Shown in pieces: positions 27,071 to 36,307 of a stretch of DNA of 53,199 bases. The stretch lies in contig CACNUQ010000008.1 in the NCBI GenBank assembly GCA_902623685.1, positions 1 to 53,199 of the forward strand, written 5' to 3'. The stretch is from an uncultured SAR86 cluster bacterium (GTDB taxonomy: Bacteria; Pseudomonadota; Gammaproteobacteria; Magnimaribacterales; D2472). The position numbers and the translations under genes were made by a program. A model generated the notes under the pieces. The model did no database searches. It worked only from the letters and a program-made list of their open reading frames with translations, and had not been told where the DNA came from. How positions within the stretch are numbered: position 1 is the first letter of the stretch; each line of letters begins with the position of its first letter.

Positions 27071-28666
27071 ATGAAATTTAGTCATAAATATATCATTGTT
27101 GGTGCTGGAAGTGCAGGTTGTGTTTTGGCGAATAAACTTTCAGAAAATCCCAAAAATTCTGTTCTTTTAATTGAAGCCGGCCCAATGGATTCTTCATATT
27201 CCATCAAAATGCCCCTTGCAGCAAGTTCATTGTTTAAGAGTAAAAAATATGGGTGGGGATATGAAACTGAACCTGAAAAAAATCTAAATAATCGAACAAT
27301 TAATTGGCCTAGAGGGAAAACATTGGGGGGGAGTAGCTCAATTAACGGGATGTTATATATACGTGGTCAAGCTGATGATTATGATCATTGGGAACAATTA
27401 GGAAATTATGGTTGGGGGTATCGAGATTTATTGAAATACTTTATTGCTTTAGAGAATAATCAAAATCATGAAGATCAATTTCATGGAAACTTTGGTCCTT
27501 TATGGGTTGAAACATATCATCCAATACTAGATGCATCCAAAGAATTTTTAAAAGCATGCACAGAATTTGGTTTTAAAAATAATGATGATTTTAATGGAGC
27601 AGATCAGGAAGGATTTGGACAATATCAAGTCAATATTAAAGATGGAAAAAGATTCAGCGCCGCTGATGCATTTTTAAAACCAATATCGAATCGACCAAAT
27701 TTAGAAATCCTGACAAATACCTTAGTCGAAAAACTTATTACCTTAAACAAAAAAGTAGTTGGTGTAAAAATTTCAAATAAAAAATTTTCAGGAGTAATAG
27801 GATGCTCATCTGAAGTTATTCTTTGCGGTGGTAGCATTAACTCACCTCAAATACTAATGCTCTCGGGCATAGGCCCAAAAGATCATCTAAAAAACTATCA
27901 CATACCTCTCATTCATGACTTATCAGGAGTTGGTCAAAATTTACAAGATCATCTGACTGTAAATGTAAGTTATAAGGTCAATGTGTTAAAAACATTTAGC
28001 GAGCTAATGCAGCCATTTATGATGATTAAAAATCTCTATGAATATTTTTTAAAAGATACCGGCTTAATGACCTATCCTGCATCGGATATAGGTGTATTTT
28101 TTAAAACCAATTCAAATGAAAAAACACCAAATGCACAAATTCACTTTGCGCCTGGTGCCGGTGAATACAAAAAAAATGGTGCCATGCGGCCATCATCAGG
28201 AATAACAGCATCAATATGTAATTTAAGACCTGAAAGTAGAGGGCATGTCGAATTGCAATCCTCTGATCCTAGTGTTGCTCCAAAAATTTATGCTAATTAC
28301 CTTGATAAGGAAAAAGACATAAAACATATGATTGAAGGAGTAAATAAAATTAGAGAGGTTTTCAATACTCCAACTATGAAGTATCTCGGAGCAACTGAAA
28401 TTCAACCAGGATCAATCTATCAAACAGACAATGAAATTGATTCATTTATCAGAAATGAGTCCTTGTCTGTTTATCATCCAATCGGAACCTGCAAAATGGG
28501 AAACGGAACTGAATGTGTGGTTGATCAGAATCTCAAGGTAAAAGGCATCGAGGGTTTAAGAGTTGCAGATGCATCAATTTTTCCAAGCATAATTTCTGGA
28601 AATACAAATGCAACGTGTAATGTAGTAGGAGCTAAATGCGCTGATTTAATTTTAAACAGTAATTAA
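27071..28666 (+). CDS. GMC oxidoreductase (choline/alcohol dehydrogenase family)
   Basis: A 531-residue FAD-dependent glucose-methanol-choline oxidoreductase. The Rossmann motif is VGAGSAG (10-16), signature 1 is PRGKTLGGSSSING and signature 2 is GSINSPQILMLSGIGP. The C-terminal catalytic pair is H469 (VYHPIGTCKMG) and N513 (GNTNAT). Such enzymes oxidise choline, aliphatic or polyethylene-glycol-type alcohols to aldehydes with electrons going to the respiratory chain. No betaine aldehyde dehydrogenase is adjacent, so choline is not favoured. It converges on the amidohydrolase gene with a 2-base gap. Confidence 0.92.
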   Translation: MKFSHKYIIVGAGSAGCVLANKLSENPKNSVLLIEAGPMDSSYSIKMPLAASSLFKSKKYGWGYETEPEKNLNNRTINWPRGKTLGGSSSINGMLYIRGQADDYDHWEQLGNYGWGYRDLLKYFIALENNQNHEDQFHGNFGPLWVETYHPILDASKEFLKACTEFGFKNNDDFNGADQEGFGQYQVNIKDGKRFSAADAFLKPISNRPNLEILTNTLVEKLITLNKKVVGVKISNKKFSGVIGCSSEVILCGGSINSPQILMLSGIGPKDHLKNYHIPLIHDLSGVGQNLQDHLTVNVSYKVNVLKTFSELMQPFMMIKNLYEYFLKDTGLMTYPASDIGVFFKTNSNEKTPNAQIHFAPGAGEYKKNGAMRPSSGITASICNLRPESRGHVELQSSDPSVAPKIYANYLDKEKDIKHMIEGVNKIREVFNTPTMKYLGATEIQPGSIYQTDNEIDSFIRNESLSVYHPIGTCKMGNGTECVVDQNLKVKGIEGLRVADASIFPSIISGNTNATCNVVGAKCADLILNSN

Positions 28667-28668
28667 AC

Positions 28669-30339
28669 TCATTCCTCATAAACTACTCGACCACCAACAA
28701 TGGTATAAATATTTTTTACGCTTAATATTTCTTGCTCAGGAATAGTCATAATATCTTTATCAAAAATACTAAAGTCTGCTAATTTACCAACTTGAATTGT
28801 TCCTTTAATATCATCTTCAAAAGATGCAATAGCTGGCCATATTGTGAACATTTTTAATGCTTCAAATCTACTTAATCTTTGATTAAGATTCCATCCTTCA
28901 GCATAAAAACCATCAATATCTTTCCGAGTAATGGCTGCATAAAATTCAATTCTAGGATCACCAATTTCAACAGGTGCATCTGTGCCGCCTGCAATAATTA
29001 AACCTTGATCTATAAGATCTCTCCATGCATATGCATTGTTTATTCTTTCTAATCCCAGCCTGTCAATTGCAAAATGTAAGTCACCGATTGCATGAGAAGG
29101 CTGCATAGCGGGAATAACGTTTAATTCAACATATCGTTTTTGATCTATTGGAGTAATGTTTTGAGCATGCTCTATTCTCCATCTTGGCTCAGAAACCATT
29201 TCATTATTATTTTTTGCGTTTTCAAAGGCCTCTTCATACCAATTTAAAACAACTCTGTTCCCATTATCACCGATTGCATGGGTTGCTATTTGAATACCCT
29301 TTATCAAAGCTTTGGCTAATCTTGGTTTGGTTTCTTCTTCACGAAAAATAAAAACTCCCTTTCCGTCATAATCACTATATTTTTCAATTAATGCAGCTCC
29401 TCTCGAACCTAATGCTCCGTCTGCATACATTTTAATTGCACGAACTGTAAGTAAATTATCAGGATCGATAATAGGTCCTTTTTCAAGTAGTAAATCTGCA
29501 GGCTCTCCGTCATCAACCATAAAATAAACTCTTTGAAGAAGATTATTTTCTAATTTAATCTCATTTAAAATTGAAATATCCTCAAAGGTACCTCCAGGTA
29601 CGTGAATTTGAGTCCATCCTAGAGCTACATTTCTTTGAATTCCCTCTAGAAATGCTTTTTTATCGTCATTTCTTGTTGATTTTGGTATTAAATCTGCAAT
29701 TAAATTCATTGCCATATCAACCAATAAACCTGTCGGCTCGCCATTACTATCTTTTTCAATAAAACCACCTTGAGGATCAGGAGTGTTCGAATCTATATTT
29801 GCAAGTTTTAAAACTATACTATTGACTACAACAGCATGGCCGTCTGCTCTTTCTAAAACAACAGGATTATTAGGAGCAAAAGAGTCTATATCCCATCTTG
29901 TTGGAAATCTTTTTTCTGGCCAAGTTTTATCAATCCACCCTCTTCCTATAATCCAATCATTAGGTTTTTTTAAAGATAGATAGTTTTTAACCGCTTTTAA
30001 AGTTAAATCTAGAGAAGATATACCTTGTAAATTGAGGGTTAATTCTCTATAACCAATCCCCTTTAAATGACCGTGGCCATCAACAAATCCAGGATAAACA
30101 AATTTTTCCTTTAAATTAAGAACTCTGACATCATCGCATTTATCATATGAAGTCGTTACTCCTTTATCAACAAAGGATATTTTAGAATCTTTTATCCCAA
30201 TGCTTCCAATAAATGATTTGTCGCTAAGACCATTATAAATGGATGCATCTTCAAGTATTAAATCTGCTTGATCACATTTTGGATTTGCAATTAGTGATGC
30301 AAAATGAAGGATTAAGAAACCAAAGAATATAAATTTCAT
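28669..30339 (-). CDS. Exported amidohydrolase family protein (YtcJ-like)
   Basis: A 556-residue amidohydrolase_3-type metal-dependent hydrolase with an N-terminal signal peptide (about 1-18), so likely periplasmic. It shows the metal motif VDGHGHLKG (HxH), a glycine-rich ALGSRGAAL segment, a histidine in ATHAIGD and the late aspartate in GGTDAPVE. YtcJ-like members act on N-acyl or cyclic amide bonds, but most are not characterised. It is the last gene of a minus-strand run, 7 bases after an SDR. Confidence 0.9.
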   Translation of the reverse strand: MKFIFFGFLILHFASLIANPKCDQADLILEDASIYNGLSDKSFIGSIGIKDSKISFVDKGVTTSYDKCDDVRVLNLKEKFVYPGFVDGHGHLKGIGYRELTLNLQGISSLDLTLKAVKNYLSLKKPNDWIIGRGWIDKTWPEKRFPTRWDIDSFAPNNPVVLERADGHAVVVNSIVLKLANIDSNTPDPQGGFIEKDSNGEPTGLLVDMAMNLIADLIPKSTRNDDKKAFLEGIQRNVALGWTQIHVPGGTFEDISILNEIKLENNLLQRVYFMVDDGEPADLLLEKGPIIDPDNLLTVRAIKMYADGALGSRGAALIEKYSDYDGKGVFIFREEETKPRLAKALIKGIQIATHAIGDNGNRVVLNWYEEAFENAKNNNEMVSEPRWRIEHAQNITPIDQKRYVELNVIPAMQPSHAIGDLHFAIDRLGLERINNAYAWRDLIDQGLIIAGGTDAPVEIGDPRIEFYAAITRKDIDGFYAEGWNLNQRLSRFEALKMFTIWPAIASFEDDIKGTIQVGKLADFSIFDKDIMTIPEQEILSVKNIYTIVGGRVVYEE

Positions 30340-30346
30340 TTCAAAT

Positions 30347-31084
30347 CTATGCGTCTTGAGCAGTAGGTCTTATAACTATCTCATTGACTGAAACCCCAGG
30401 ATCTAACTGGAGAGCATAAATAATTGACTCTGCAACTCTCTCTGCAGGTTGAGCAATCTCCCCTATCCCTCTACTCATCAATGCTTCTAACATTGATTCA
30501 TCTTTTATTGAAAATGCTAGCTCTGTTTTAAATGCACCTGGATAAATACATGTTACCTGTATCTTTCCAGAAGATTCTATTCTTAAACCTTCAGATATTG
30601 CTCTGACAGCATATTTAGTACCTGAATATACCGCGCTTCCTGGCATAACTCTTTTACCGGCTACCGACGAAATATTTATGATTTGACCTGATTCTCTCTC
30701 AAGCATATGCGAATACACTGAATCAATACCATATAAAACACCTTTAATGTTTACATCGATCATTTGGTCCCATTCATCAGTTCTTCCCCTCTCAAGAAGA
30801 GATAAAGGCATAATTCCAGCATTGTTAACTAATGAATCAATTCTTCCAAAGGTCTCGATACCATAATTAGCCAATGCATGCATTTGCTCTTTAGATGTTA
30901 CGTCAATTGCTTTATATATTGCTGAATCAGATCCCAGTTCATTACATAAATCTGCAAGTTTATCTTCTCTTCGCGCACCAAGTACTACCTTAGCTCCTAG
31001 GTCAACACACATCTTAGCGGTCTCTTTGCCAAAACCTGAGCTTGCACCAGTGATCATAATAATTTTGTTTTTTAAATTACTCAT
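30347..31084 (-). CDS. SDR family oxidoreductase (YdfG-like)
   Basis: A classical 245-residue short-chain dehydrogenase. The cofactor loop is TGASSGFG (12-19), an arginine pair RRE follows strand 2 (NADP preference), NNAG is at 87-90, and the catalytic residues are S140, Y153 and K157 (YSGTK). It resembles YdfG/serine 3-dehydrogenase-type enzymes with broad substrates. It begins directly after the nuclease gene and is followed by the amidohydrolase. Confidence 0.9.
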   Translation of the reverse strand: MSNLKNKIIMITGASSGFGKETAKMCVDLGAKVVLGARREDKLADLCNELGSDSAIYKAIDVTSKEQMHALANYGIETFGRIDSLVNNAGIMPLSLLERGRTDEWDQMIDVNIKGVLYGIDSVYSHMLERESGQIINISSVAGKRVMPGSAVYSGTKYAVRAISEGLRIESSGKIQVTCIYPGAFKTELAFSIKDESMLEALMSRGIGEIAQPAERVAESIIYALQLDPGVSVNEIVIRPTAQDA

Positions 31085-31774
31085 TTATTCTCTCCCTAAA
31101 ACTTCATGGACTTTATAGTAACCTATTATTCGCTTTTTCCACTTATCAGTGTAACTATCAAATTCAGCATCACTTATAAAAAATTCTTTAAACAGTAAAT
31201 CTCTATCTACCATCAAAATAGCAATAGATTTAATTTGAGTTCCATGCATAACATTATGTGCATTTGCATAAGCTGCTCCTTGTAAAAAATAGTCTTCGAT
31301 CCAATCTTTTCGTTTGATCTTTTTTGCCGTCTTGAAATCAATAATTGTTGGCTTACCCTTAAACATTCCAATACAATCTGCAGTTCCTGCATATAATCCA
31401 TCGACAACTAAACCAGATTCTAGGCCCCAGACTTCATCAATATCATTGAGACAGTCGTCGATAAATCTTTTTGCAATTTGTTGAGACAATAAGCCTATTT
31501 TATCATCTGTAAAATGTTCCCATTCTTTACCATATAGATAGTTTTCAATTGCCAGGTGAACCGCTGTTCCGATAGTTGTTGCCTCATCCACAACAGCTTT
31601 TGCTGCTTTAGCTCCTACACGCCTTTTCCAGGCATCAATGCCACTTTTGTCACCAGTTGCAGAAAGAATAGATGTAACCGAAGGAACTAGATTTTCTTGA
31701 GAATCTCGATAATATCTAACATCATTTTTTTCTACCCTGACCAAATCAGGATAACTATATTTATTTTTAAACAT
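31085..31774 (-). CDS. PD-(D/E)XK nuclease, RecB/MGME1-like
   Basis: A 229-residue nuclease of the RecB-like PD-(D/E)XK group. The full motif set is visible: GTAVH (69-73), D133 in AGTADC, IIDFKTAK with D146 and K148, and QGAAYA (Q165, Y169). Such stand-alone proteins process DNA ends as 5'-3' or 3'-5' exonucleases; related ones occur in phages and in mitochondrial MGME1. Its place inside an operon of two SDRs and a lipase-like hydrolase is unexpected: 5 bases after one SDR and directly before the other. I see no other recombination or phage genes nearby. Confidence 0.85.
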   Translation of the reverse strand: MFKNKYSYPDLVRVEKNDVRYYRDSQENLVPSVTSILSATGDKSGIDAWKRRVGAKAAKAVVDEATTIGTAVHLAIENYLYGKEWEHFTDDKIGLLSQQIAKRFIDDCLNDIDEVWGLESGLVVDGLYAGTADCIGMFKGKPTIIDFKTAKKIKRKDWIEDYFLQGAAYANAHNVMHGTQIKSIAILMVDRDLLFKEFFISDAEFDSYTDKWKKRIIGYYKVHEVLGRE

Positions 31775-31779
31775 GCAAT

Positions 31780-32541
31780 TTAAGCAATCGAAGCGCCTCC
31801 ATCGACTGAAATAATTTGTCCAGTAATAAATGAAGATCTATCTGATAGAAGAAATGCAACCAATTCACCAACTTCCTCTGCTTCACCAATTCTTCTCAGC
31901 AAAGAGGATTTCTCAAGCATTTCTTTAGCTTTTGGTTCAGCTTTAAAATATTCTCTTACACCAGGCGTATTGATTGTGCCAGGAGATACCGCATTTACTC
32001 TTATATTATTTCTAGCAATCTCCTTTGCAACCGATTGAGTTAAGTTATTTACCGCTGCTTTACTGGCTGCATATATAGAATTAAATGCATAACCCTTAAT
32101 AGCTGAATTAGATGAAATATTTACAACTGAGGCAGAAATATCTTGCTGTTTTAAAAATTTTATTTCAGCTTGTAAACATTTCCATAGACAAGTAAAGGTT
32201 AAATCCAGTGTTGTTTGAACATCTTCGAGAGAATAGCTTTCAACTGGCCCTATGCCCTGTGAGGAAGCAGCATTATTGCAAATGCAATCAATCTTACTAA
32301 ATTTTGAGATGCCAAATTTAAGCATATCTTCAATTTCTTCTAATTTTGTAAGGTCTGCCTTAAAGCTATAAGCAGAGTTTGAGAATTTATTATTAATTTC
32401 TTTAGCAACTTTTTCTGATGAATCTTGATTTAAATCTACAAGAATAACTTTGGAGCCTTTTTCAGCTAGCGTCTTAGCTATTCCTGCACCGATACCTTGA
32501 CCCGCTCCAGTAACCAGGGATACTTTATTTTCTAAATCCAT
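31780..32541 (-). CDS. SDR family oxidoreductase
   Basis: A classical 253-residue short-chain dehydrogenase with TGAGQGIG (11-18), an Asp at the end of strand 2 (LVDLN, suggesting NAD), CNNAA (88-92), and catalytic S144, Y157 and K161 (YAASK). The C-terminal FITGQIISVDGGAS is typical of the FabG-like subgroup. The start codon shares a base with the stop of the upstream alpha/beta hydrolase. Substrate unknown. Confidence 0.9.
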   Translation of the reverse strand: MDLENKVSLVTGAGQGIGAGIAKTLAEKGSKVILVDLNQDSSEKVAKEINNKFSNSAYSFKADLTKLEEIEDMLKFGISKFSKIDCICNNAASSQGIGPVESYSLEDVQTTLDLTFTCLWKCLQAEIKFLKQQDISASVVNISSNSAIKGYAFNSIYAASKAAVNNLTQSVAKEIARNNIRVNAVSPGTINTPGVREYFKAEPKAKEMLEKSSLLRRIGEAEEVGELVAFLLSDRSSFITGQIISVDGGASIA

Positions 32542-33461
32542 TACACTCCATGAAGTTTTTTTTCTAAAAAATCTAGAATGTAATTATAAGTCGTCATCTT
32601 GTTAGTTTCATTAAGAGCTTCATGTCTGGCGCCTTCAACAAGATAAAGCTCTGATTTACATCCATGAAATTTTAAACATTCATTCAATCTAATGGCGCCT
32701 TTACCCATATTGCTAACTGGGTCATGAGTTCCTGAAAATACTAAAAATGGAATACTTTTATTCAATAATTCTAGGTTCTCTTTTTTAAATACTGATTCTA
32801 TTCCATAAATTACATCAGCCCATAATTGATTTGATACGATGAAACCGCAAAGAGGATCTTTTGTATAGTTCTCTACACTCAATTTATCCCTTGATAGCCA
32901 ATCGTTAGAAGTCATTGCATCTTTAAATCTTGAATTAAAGCCGCCAAAGATTACTTTATGTAAAAATTTACTATAACCCTCTCTTCCAAGTCTTAACATT
33001 TCAAATTTTAATAATATTTTATGTAATATTGACTCTGGTTTATTGGGATAGTTTGATCCAGAAATTAAAGCAGCATTGAACATGGTTTTTTTCTGCAGAG
33101 CTGATAATGCAATCCATGAACCCATGCTGTGACCTAATAATATTTTTGGAAGTTTTGGAAATAATCTATTTGTTTTCTTATGAACTTTAAGCAAATCCAT
33201 AACAACCAACTCCCAACCAGCAAACTTATCAAAGAATCCAATCTTATTATCAATGATTCTGTCACCATGCCCTCTATGATCATATATGGCTACATGATAT
33301 CCATGCTGGTTTAAAAAATTAATAAGACTTAAATATCTTACCTTATGCTCTGCCATACCATGAGATATTTGAATCAAGCCAATCACTTTGTCAGCACTTG
33401 AATGATAAAGATCAAACGCATGATTTAATCCAGAAATTGTATCTAATGGTATTTTCTTCAT
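32541..33461 (-). CDS. Alpha/beta hydrolase, lysophospholipase/monoacylglycerol lipase-like
   Basis: A 306-residue serine hydrolase of the Hydrolase_4 group, which includes PldB-type lysophospholipases and monoacylglycerol lipases. Features are the IQISHGMAEH loop (HG oxyanion), YDHRGHGDR, the nucleophile in LLGHSMGSW, the acid in SGTHDPVS and the base in GARHEAL. An in-frame start at 33539 would add 26 residues but would overlap the divergent KAS III gene; I therefore use the ATG at 33461 (MKKIPLD). It heads a five-gene minus-strand run. Confidence 0.87.
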   Translation of the reverse strand: MKKIPLDTISGLNHAFDLYHSSADKVIGLIQISHGMAEHKVRYLSLINFLNQHGYHVAIYDHRGHGDRIIDNKIGFFDKFAGWELVVMDLLKVHKKTNRLFPKLPKILLGHSMGSWIALSALQKKTMFNAALISGSNYPNKPESILHKILLKFEMLRLGREGYSKFLHKVIFGGFNSRFKDAMTSNDWLSRDKLSVENYTKDPLCGFIVSNQLWADVIYGIESVFKKENLELLNKSIPFLVFSGTHDPVSNMGKGAIRLNECLKFHGCKSELYLVEGARHEALNETNKMTTYNYILDFLEKKLHGV

Positions 33462-33496
33462 AAGAATATAAAATAACATGTATTCAGGGGAAACAT

Positions 33497-34609
33497 ATGG
33501 AAGATATATATATTTCGGGAACTGGAGTTTGGACTCCACCTCATAAAATATCTAATGATGAGCTTGTAGAATCGTACAATCAATATGTTGATCTGTTCAA
33601 CGCAGAAAATGCAGATCAAATAAATACTGGGGTTATTGATGCTCTAGAACATTCATCAAGTGAGTTTATAGTTAAAGCATCAGGCATCAAAAGTAGATAT
33701 GTCATAGAAAAGGATTCCTTATTAGACCCTATGCGTATGAAGCCTCTAATAAAGGCTAGAGCTGATGATGAATTATCGTTTTCTGCAGAAGTGAGTGTAA
33801 AAGCTGCTAAACAGGCTTTAGAAAACGCAGACCTAAAACCTACTGATATTGATTGTGTTATTGTTTCTGCTGCTAATCTCCAAAGAGCCTATCCTGCAAT
33901 AGCTATCGAAGTTCAAAATGAATTAGGTATCGAGGGTTATGCTTACGATATGATGGTTGGTTGCTCAGCCTCTACTTTTGGAATAAATAATGCATTCGCT
34001 GATATCAGAGCTGGAAAATCTTCAAAAATTCTAGTGATCAGTCCTGAGATCACTTCCGGACATAATAATTTCAAAAATAGAGATGGGCATTTTATATTTG
34101 GAGATGTTTGTACAGCTGTTGTAATTGAAAAAGCCTCGAAGGCTAAAAATAAATTTAAAATAATTGATACAAAACTAAAAACAACTTTCTCTAATAATAT
34201 TAGAAATAATTTTGGTTATATGAATACTATTGAAGACAAGGAGTATTCTGAATCTGAACAATTATTTGTACAAAATGGTAGACGAGTATTCAAAGAGGTA
34301 ATGCCATTTGTTTCCTCCTTAATTTTAGATCAACTTAACGAACATGATTTATCTCCGGAAGATATAGAACGCTATTGGCTTCATCAAGCAAATATAAATA
34401 TGAATGCATATGTAATAAAAAAATTATTAGGCGATGATTTCTCTTCTGATCGTGCCCCTATTGTTCTCGATGAGTATGCAAATACAAGTTCAGCAGGATC
34501 AATAATAGCATTCCATAAATACAATCAATTAGATGATGGTCAAAAAGGAATTATTTGTTCGTTTGGTGCTGGGTACTCAATTTGTTCAATATTGTTAGAA
34601 AAAGCTTGA
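33497..34609 (+). CDS. 3-oxoacyl-ACP synthase III family protein (FabH-like)
   Basis: A 370-residue thiolase-fold condensing enzyme with the KAS III triad: C156 in MMVGCSAST, H296 in WLHQANI and N329 in YANTSSAGS. It is longer than canonical FabH (about 320) because of an insertion around residues 30-90, which matches the longer FabH2-like group of Pseudomonas rather than the housekeeping enzyme. It would condense an acyl-CoA with malonyl-ACP or a related unit. AGGGGA lies 5 bases before the ATG. It is followed after 4 bases by tspO; no other fatty acid synthesis genes are here. Confidence 0.9.
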   Translation: MEDIYISGTGVWTPPHKISNDELVESYNQYVDLFNAENADQINTGVIDALEHSSSEFIVKASGIKSRYVIEKDSLLDPMRMKPLIKARADDELSFSAEVSVKAAKQALENADLKPTDIDCVIVSAANLQRAYPAIAIEVQNELGIEGYAYDMMVGCSASTFGINNAFADIRAGKSSKILVISPEITSGHNNFKNRDGHFIFGDVCTAVVIEKASKAKNKFKIIDTKLKTTFSNNIRNNFGYMNTIEDKEYSESEQLFVQNGRRVFKEVMPFVSSLILDQLNEHDLSPEDIERYWLHQANINMNAYVIKKLLGDDFSSDRAPIVLDEYANTSSAGSIIAFHKYNQLDDGQKGIICSFGAGYSICSILLEKA

Positions 34610-34613
34610 AGTA

Positions 34614-35045
34614 ATGAAATATATTTTGCCTTTACTGGTAATTTTAACTTCAATAATAGGATCTCTCGCAAATACACATATAAGTTCTGATACTTGGTAT
34701 ACGGAATTGATTAAAAGCCCGCTAAATCCTCCAAGTTTCGTATTTGGAATTGTTTGGCCAATTTTATATCTAATGATGGCCATTGTTTCTTTTAGAATCG
34801 GAGATAAATTTAGTTCAATCTTTATTTTACAGTTAGTTCTAAATGCAGCCTGGTCATGGATTTTCTTTTTTTTTCAAGCTCCTGTAATTGCATTTATTGA
34901 TATAGGAATTCTAATTTATTTAAATCAAAAAATTTTAAAAATAATACAAGTTCATTCAAGGGTGTTATTTTATTTTTATTTACCCTATCTTTTGTGGCTT
35001 ATATTTGCAGCATTTTTAAATGCGTCAATAATCTGGCTCAATTAA
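34614..35045 (+). CDS. tspO: TspO/MBR family protein
   Basis: A 143-residue, five-helix membrane protein of the tryptophan-rich sensory protein/translocator family. It has the N-terminal W-Y-x-x-L-x-K-S-P-L-N-P-P pattern (residues 28-40), FGIVWPILYLMMA (43-55) and a WSWIFFFFQAP helix. Bacterial TspO binds tetrapyrroles and cholesterol-like ligands and affects stress and pigment gene control. It follows a KAS III gene by 4 bases and overlaps the convergent nucleoside transporter gene by 4 bases. Confidence 0.92.
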   Translation: MKYILPLLVILTSIIGSLANTHISSDTWYTELIKSPLNPPSFVFGIVWPILYLMMAIVSFRIGDKFSSIFILQLVLNAAWSWIFFFFQAPVIAFIDIGILIYLNQKILKIIQVHSRVLFYFYLPYLLWLIFAAFLNASIIWLN

Positions 35046-36304
35046 AATAAACCTATGACTAAACCAGTCATACAAGAGGCTAAAGTAGCTCCAATCAGCG
35101 CTTTTATAGACACCTTTATTAAATCATTCTTTCTATCAGGTGCCATAGCACTAATTCCTGTAACAAGGATCCCGACAGAGGAAAAATTAGCAAAGCCACA
35201 TAATGCATACAAAGTAATAAGTTTTGACCTGTCAGATAAAACATCTGATTCAATATTTGCCAATGCACCATATGCTACAAACTCATTAAGAGCGGTTTTT
35301 AGTCCTAATAATTCGGCAGCAGTTAGAGCTTCTGATATGGGGACGCCCATCAACCAAACAATTGGAAAAAATATATAGCCAAGAATTAATTGTAAAGATA
35401 AATCATTAACTCCAATCCAATTTCCTGCAATACCAAGAATTGAATTAAGCAATGAAACTAGTGCTATAAAAGCAATTAATATAGCTGCAACATTTAAACA
35501 GATTTCGAGACCATCCCTAGTACCCTTTGTAATTGCATCCATAGAACTGTCATAAACCTTAGGTACAGAACTTCCATCAAAATTTGTTACCTTTGAGGAT
35601 GGGATCATGATATTGGCATACATGATTGCAGCTGGAATTGACAAAATTGAGGCTGAAACAAGATGTTGGATTAAATTAATCCCTGGAAATTGAATTGAAA
35701 GCATAGACACTAATGCAATCATTATTGATCCTGAAACCGTGGACATACCTGCAGTCATAAGAATTAATAATTCTTTTTCACTCATCTTAGATAAGTATGG
35801 TCTTACAAGAAGCGGTGCTTCTACTTGACCCATAATGATATTTGCAGTTGCTCCCAATCCAATGGGACCGCCAATATTAAACAATTTTTCAAATATTTTG
35901 GATATTGACCGAATAATCAGTGGCAAGATATTCCAAAACCAAAGCAATGCGGAAAGACTAGATATTACAATGATCAAAGGTAAAATTTGGAATGCAAATA
36001 TCATTGCATTTCCTTGTCCAGATTTTTCGAACGGAGACAATGATCCATTGCTGAGATAGCCAAATACAAATTCAGCTCCCTCCTGAGTAGCTAACTGTAA
36101 TGCAGTAACACCTTCAGAAAGATATGCAAAGATTTGAACAATGAAAGGTATCTTTAAAAGAGCAAAGGCTAGAACAATCTGAAGAAATATCGCAGCAAGA
36201 ATATGCTTATAGTTAATCGATCTTATGTTTTGCGAAAACGGAATAGCAATAAATACAAGACCTATAAAGCCAATGATAATTTGAATTATCGATATTATTG
36301 TCAT
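35042..36304 (-). CDS. NupC/CNT-family nucleoside transporter
   Basis: A 420-residue concentrative nucleoside transporter that would import nucleosides with sodium or protons. Typical motifs are GQVEAPLLVRPYL (around 155-168), AGMSTVSGSIM and the late GFANFSSVGI, all lining the binding site in CNT proteins. It begins 3 bases after the 2OG-Fe(II) oxygenase gene, so the oxygenase may act on an imported nucleoside or base. Confidence 0.94.
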   Translation of the reverse strand: MTIISIIQIIIGFIGLVFIAIPFSQNIRSINYKHILAAIFLQIVLAFALLKIPFIVQIFAYLSEGVTALQLATQEGAEFVFGYLSNGSLSPFEKSGQGNAMIFAFQILPLIIVISSLSALLWFWNILPLIIRSISKIFEKLFNIGGPIGLGATANIIMGQVEAPLLVRPYLSKMSEKELLILMTAGMSTVSGSIMIALVSMLSIQFPGINLIQHLVSASILSIPAAIMYANIMIPSSKVTNFDGSSVPKVYDSSMDAITKGTRDGLEICLNVAAILIAFIALVSLLNSILGIAGNWIGVNDLSLQLILGYIFFPIVWLMGVPISEALTAAELLGLKTALNEFVAYGALANIESDVLSDRSKLITLYALCGFANFSSVGILVTGISAMAPDRKNDLIKVSIKALIGATLASCMTGLVIGLF

Positions 36305-36307
36305 GAT

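Noticed and set aside
27071-28666. GMC gene as a choline dehydrogenase of a betaine operon
   Set aside because: No betaine aldehyde dehydrogenase or choline transporter is adjacent, so only the family name is kept.
31085-31774. Nuclease as the remnant of a prophage or CRISPR Cas4
   Set aside because: No other phage or Cas genes and no repeat arrays are present, and the expected Cas4 cysteine cluster is absent.
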